A DNA stretch of 64,000 nt from Pseudogracilibacillus sp037072025 (GTDB taxonomy: Bacteria > Bacillota > Bacilli > Bacillales > Amphibacillaceae), in contig NZ_JAXHDD010000024.1 of assembly GCF_037072025.1 (NCBI RefSeq), forward strand, positions 1-64,000, written 5' to 3'. This document shows positions 60,881 through 64,000 of the stretch, in pieces (within the stretch, counting starts at the first letter, position 1; the number at the start of each line of letters is the position of its first letter). Made by a program: the position numbers and the translations under genes. The notes beneath the pieces are model-generated. The model had not been told where the DNA came from, did no database searches, and saw only the letters and a list, made by a program, of their open reading frames with translations.

Positions 60881-61939
60881 GTGAGAGCTGCTCAAATTGT
60901 TGCGTTCAAGAAGCCGTTAAGAATTGGAGAGGTACCTGACCCTACACCAGGTCCTTATGATGTTGTCGTAAAGGTGGAGGCAAGCGGTATTTGCCGTAGT
61001 GATTGGCATGCATGGATGGGTGACTTCTCATGGATAGGTATAGCACCGGAATTACCGATTATACCAGGTCATGAAATGGGTGGAGTTGTTGCGGCAATCG
61101 GGAAAGAGGTTAAAAATTTTCGCCCAGGGGATAGGGTAACAACCCCTTTTCATGAAGGATGTTCTCATTGTTCTTATTGTGTAAGCGGGCAATCAAATCG
61201 TTGCGAACATACGCAGGTTTATGGCCTTACTAAAGATGGTGCTTACGCAGAATATATCAATATTCCCAATGGCGATTTTAACTTAGTTCATCTACCTGAT
61301 GAAGTGGATGCACTTATTGCCGCTGCAATTGGTTGTCGCTATATGACCGGTTTTCATGGGGTGGTTCGGAGCCAATTACAGCCAGGTAATTGGCTTGTCA
61401 TTCATGGAGCTGGTGGAGTGGGCTTATCAGCGATTCAAGTAGGAACCGCAGTTGGTGCTCAAGTTATTGCGGTTGATGTGGAGGATAGAAAACTAGCAAT
61501 GGCAAAAAAAGAGGGAGCACTTGTGACGGTAAATGCTCGGAAAGAAAATGTCGCTGAAGCTGTCCAAGAAATTACAAAGGGCGGTGCCCATGCATCAATT
61601 GATGCACTTGGTATTAAGGAAACCATTCTAAATTCTATCTTGTCATTAAAAAAAGGTGGACGCCATGTGCAAATTGGTCTGACTACGAGTCAGGAAGCTG
61701 GCAGTGTGGATATTCCCATTGATTTAGTAACGATGAAGGAGTTAGAAGTCGTTGGCAGTTTTGGCAACCCACGTACAGATTATGATGGATTACTAAATTT
61801 GATTGCCCGAGGAAAGTTAAATCCCAAATCTTTGATTGAAAGAGAGGTTTCTCTAGAGGATGTGTCGGATATCTACCGTGATATGGAAAATTATAAAACC
61901 TATGGATTTAATATAATAACAAGATTAGGAAAAGGATAA
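60881..61939 (+). CDS. Zinc-dependent alcohol dehydrogenase
   Basis: This is a 352-residue medium-chain dehydrogenase. Catalytic zinc ligands are Cys38 (G-I-C-R-S-D) and His64-Glu65 (P-G-H-E-M-G). Structural zinc cysteines lie at 94, 97, 100 and 108. The coenzyme motif is G-A-G-G-V-G (about 176-181). It oxidises an alcohol or reduces an aldehyde of the pathway. GTG start behind GAAGGAAGG. Last gene of the cluster. Confidence 0.92.
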   Translation: MRAAQIVAFKKPLRIGEVPDPTPGPYDVVVKVEASGICRSDWHAWMGDFSWIGIAPELPIIPGHEMGGVVAAIGKEVKNFRPGDRVTTPFHEGCSHCSYCVSGQSNRCEHTQVYGLTKDGAYAEYINIPNGDFNLVHLPDEVDALIAAAIGCRYMTGFHGVVRSQLQPGNWLVIHGAGGVGLSAIQVGTAVGAQVIAVDVEDRKLAMAKKEGALVTVNARKENVAEAVQEITKGGAHASIDALGIKETILNSILSLKKGGRHVQIGLTTSQEAGSVDIPIDLVTMKELEVVGSFGNPRTDYDGLLNLIARGKLNPKSLIEREVSLEDVSDIYRDMENYKTYGFNIITRLGKG

Positions 61940-62054
61940 AACAATTATAATTATTCTTTCCCTTGAGGTGAAATGCAGAATATGAGTTAATAAAGGTGTC
62001 GGATCGATAGACTCTTATGAAAGGAGGCTGATAATATTGATCACGAATAGAGAG

Positions 62055-62109
62055 GTGATTTCCGCATAGCGGGAATCACTGTATGGAACCGTTCATGCTG
62101 CGGTCCCAT
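62055..62109 (+). other. Tandem RNA hairpins
   Basis: GTGATTTCCGC (62055-62065) pairs with GCGGGAATCAC (62069-62079) over 11 bp with a 3-base loop. ATGGAACCG (62083-62091) pairs with CGGTCCCAT (62101-62109) with one mismatch. There is no T-run, so they are not ordinary terminators. Confidence 0.45.
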
Positions 62110-62231
62110 TTAATTATGAAAAGAATTTGGAAAATTTGCATCTTACATTAAAGAGAAAAATTGTTTATACGTAAATTTGTATTTAATGAAATTAAATGTT
62201 AATATATCCTGACTTTTGCAGTTGAAACGGA

Positions 62232-62282
62232 GAAAAACAGCCTTGAACCCTTATGATTGCTGGGTTTTCGGCTGTTTTTGTT
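62232..62282 (+). terminator. Rho-independent terminator
   Basis: AAAACAGCC...GAACCC pairs with GGGTTT...GGCTGTTTT, followed by TGTTTGTC. It is well placed to end transcription from the large catabolic cluster, and may also belong to the end of the IS-like remnant that follows. Confidence 0.6.
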
Positions 62283-62504
62283 TGTCAAAAAGATATAGTG
62301 TAAATCACCCTTTTTTAACCACCCCTAAAATTTTTTTAATTTCTCCTAATGGCATGCATTTTTTCCCCAAATCGATTCCTAATTTCTTCTCGATATCGGC
62401 CAGCTCTTCATCATAATGATCAAACAGATAATAATTTATCTGTATATGGCTGCAGGAAGCCTTTCTAAGGCTATCAAGCACGGCGATAACTGAATAGTTC
62501 GAAA

Positions 62505-62935
62505 CTGCCGAAGATGTACATGGCTTAAAGGAAACAAATGAGGAGTTAACTAAACGGGTTTTATCCGAACAAAACCGCGTGATCCTTGATTTTGATTCAT
62601 CAGTAAATACGGTCTATGGAAATCAGGAAGGCGCTGAGGTTGGTTATAATTCGACTAATCCTGGAAAGAAGAGCATGCATCCCCTTTACGTTTTTGAAGG
62701 CTCTAGCCGTTTATGCTTAAATGCAAAGCTAAGAAACGGAAAGGCATATACATCTGATGGCATGATCGAAGCCGCAGAGGAAGCCTTGAAGCATGTCTGT
62801 TCTACAGCCTCTATCATGGCGAGATTTGACAAAGGATTTCCAAATGAGAAACATTTACTGTATTTTGAAGAGTATTGTGACCCGGATACAGGTTTCCCAA
62901 AGGAAATATTGTATGTTGGAAAGCTGAAGCTGTGA
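62505..62935 (+). pseudogene. IS1380-type transposase fragment
   Basis: About 140 open codons include the first catalytic region, V-I-L-D-F-D-S-S-V-N-T-V-Y-G-N-Q-E-G-A, followed by G-Y-N and G-K-K-S-M-H-P-L. A second Asp lies in A-R-F-D-K-G-F. Both are hallmarks of IS1380/DDE group 1 transposases, which are normally about 430-450 residues. N- and C-terminal parts are missing and no complete inverted repeat pair could be found, so it is an inactive relic. An ATC/GTG start near 62579 is not meaningful. Confidence 0.75.
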
Positions 62936-63445
62936 TCAAGTTTCAGGAGATAATTTTTATGCAAATTTCGCTGACTTATGGCTCAAAATGATCGCCTACA
63001 ACATTCACATTTTATTTTGCAAAGAGGTATGCCCGCCAGCGTATTCTTCCAACACGATAGAAAGAAAGGTAAATGCCATTCTTTTGGTCTAGGTACAGAC
63101 TTTCTTAATTCTTGATAATTTGTTTAATTATAGAATTTGATAATTTTATTTTTATAATTGGTATCCTTTCTAAAGTGGTTAAATATTGAATAGTGTAATA
63201 AGTTTTATTTATAAATTATAATTCTAATTATACCAAATATATTAATATCTGCTATGTCTCAATAATAGGGATGTTATATGACCAATATCTTGATGCCTTT
63301 GCATTTAATTTTAATTAATAAATATTGATAAACCTATATCCCCCAGGGTTTATCTGTTTGAGTTAAGGAGCCATATAAAATGATTAGTCCAATTTAAAAA
63401 CCCTCATTTTTATACGCAAAAAAGTTTAATTTGGGGGATATAAAA
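62936..63445. other. AT-rich intergenic region
   Basis: No gene is seen. A dyad GATAAACC (63327-63334) / GGTTTATC (63347-63354) lies about 90 bp before the MFS gene and may be an operator or a small hairpin. Confidence 0.45.
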
Positions 63446-64000
63446 ATGAATAAAAACTTTTCACTATTACTAACGGGACAGTCACTTGCAAATATTGGTG
63501 ATGTCCTCTATATGGTAGGTATTATTAGTGCGATTTTTGGTTTAACAGGATCTGCCACAGTAGTGTCTTTTGTACCATTTACTATAACAACATCAATGTT
63601 TGTGTCCAATTTATTAACACCTTTATTGATTGAAAGAGTGAACTTGAAATGGTTATTGGCAGGTTCACAATTAGGAAAAACAATCCTGATAGTTGTATTA
63701 GGATTATTATTAACCGGATTGTCGGGAACAAACTATTATTTGATATTCCTTATAATATCTGGTGTTGCATTGCTCGACGGATGCGCTAACCCAATAATGC
63801 ATTCAATGATACCGCAATATGTGAATTCGGATAAGCTAGTACAAGCAAATGGAATAGCAGAAACAGTATTACAACTTATCCAAACAGTTATGTGGTTTGT
63901 AGGGAGTTTGTTTTTGGTACTGACGAGTCCACAACAAATTGTTTGGGTCGTTAGTATTCTGTTTGTAGTATCAAGTGTTTTGTTATGTTTCCTTGAAAGT
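63446..64000 (+). CDS. MFS transporter, N-terminal part (cut by window end)
   Basis: The 185 codons visible run from ATG at 63446 behind a TTGGGGG site to the end of the window without a stop. Five to six hydrophobic segments are present, with S-L-A-N-I-G-D-V-L-Y at the start and an MFS-type loop L-L-I-E-R-V-N-L-K-W between helices 2 and 3. It resembles the macrolide-efflux/MefA-like MFS group. The missing C-terminal half prevents a finer call. Confidence 0.8.
   Translation, partial: MNKNFSLLLTGQSLANIGDVLYMVGIISAIFGLTGSATVVSFVPFTITTSMFVSNLLTPLLIERVNLKWLLAGSQLGKTILIVVLGLLLTGLSGTNYYLIFLIISGVALLDGCANPIMHSMIPQYVNSDKLVQANGIAETVLQLIQTVMWFVGSLFLVLTSPQQIVWVVSILFVVSSVLLCFLES

Larger units (their letters stand above)
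61940..62504. other. Intergenic region with hairpins, terminator and a fragment
   Basis: Two successive hairpins lie at 62055-62109. AAAGGAGG at 62021 precedes a 10-codon frame ending at the first hairpin, so a leader-peptide function is conceivable but no following gene is near. On the minus strand, 62305-62490 keeps about 60 open codons (H-Y-D-E-E-L-A-D-I-E-K-K-L-G) ending in TGA, a C-terminal fragment of unknown origin, possibly transposase-derived. Confidence 0.4.

Noticed and set aside
62083..62109. T-box-like GGAACCG...CGGTCCC stem
   Set aside because: No AGGGTGG-type T-box sequence, no specifier loop and no aminoacyl-tRNA or amino acid gene downstream.

Overview
The window reads as chromosomal DNA of a low-GC Gram-positive bacterium, most likely a Bacillaceae member. 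The support is AT-rich coding sequence, strong GGAGG-type ribosome binding sites with ATG, GTG and TTG starts, MocR and LytTR regulators, CcpA-type cre boxes, lipoprotein-type solute-binding proteins and Bacillaceae-style dispersed repeats. No rRNA, tRNA or CRISPR array was seen. I did not identify a species.

Left part (1-31.9 kb) is an accessory patchwork. It holds two unknown genes (42-2072), a frameshifted TctA-type permease (2456-3810), an AraC regulator next to an EamA exporter, a two-component system divergent from an ABC exporter with a DUF4097-like protein (6594-11009), an ECF sigma/anti-sigma pair, a MarR regulator with two membrane proteins, an ABC exporter cluster with one broken permease, a LytTR/histidine kinase pair, a LysE exporter divergent from a MocR regulator, and a small XRE repressor module with paired operators. 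Between these lie many decayed pieces: WYL regulator, MFS, EamA duplicate, ECF-transporter ATPase joined to a nucleoside hydrolase, small secreted protein, group II intron tail, and an inverted-repeat-bounded element.

Right part (30.9-61.9 kb) is one large, almost entirely plus-strand catabolic cluster next to a divergent LysR regulator. It encodes two peptide/opine-type ABC importers (the permease of the first is frameshifted), two tandem M24-fold proteins that lack the usual metal ligands, a fumarylacetoacetate-hydrolase-fold protein and a kynurenine-formamidase-type cyclase. These are followed by a complete CoA-based breakdown set: thiolase, 3-hydroxyacyl-CoA dehydrogenase, a lone acyl-CoA carboxyltransferase beta subunit, two CoA ligases, acyl-CoA dehydrogenase, two short-chain dehydrogenases, a MaoC hydratase pair, a thioesterase and a zinc alcohol dehydrogenase. 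My inference is that the importers bring in a small amide- or ring-containing acid, the hydrolases open it, and the product is CoA-activated and beta-oxidised. The substrate cannot be read from the sequence. Two copies of a roughly 78-bp promoter/operator block and cre-like sites suggest coordinated induction plus catabolite repression.

The last 2 kb hold paired hairpins, a terminator, pieces of an IS1380-type transposase and the start of an MFS transporter cut by the window edge.
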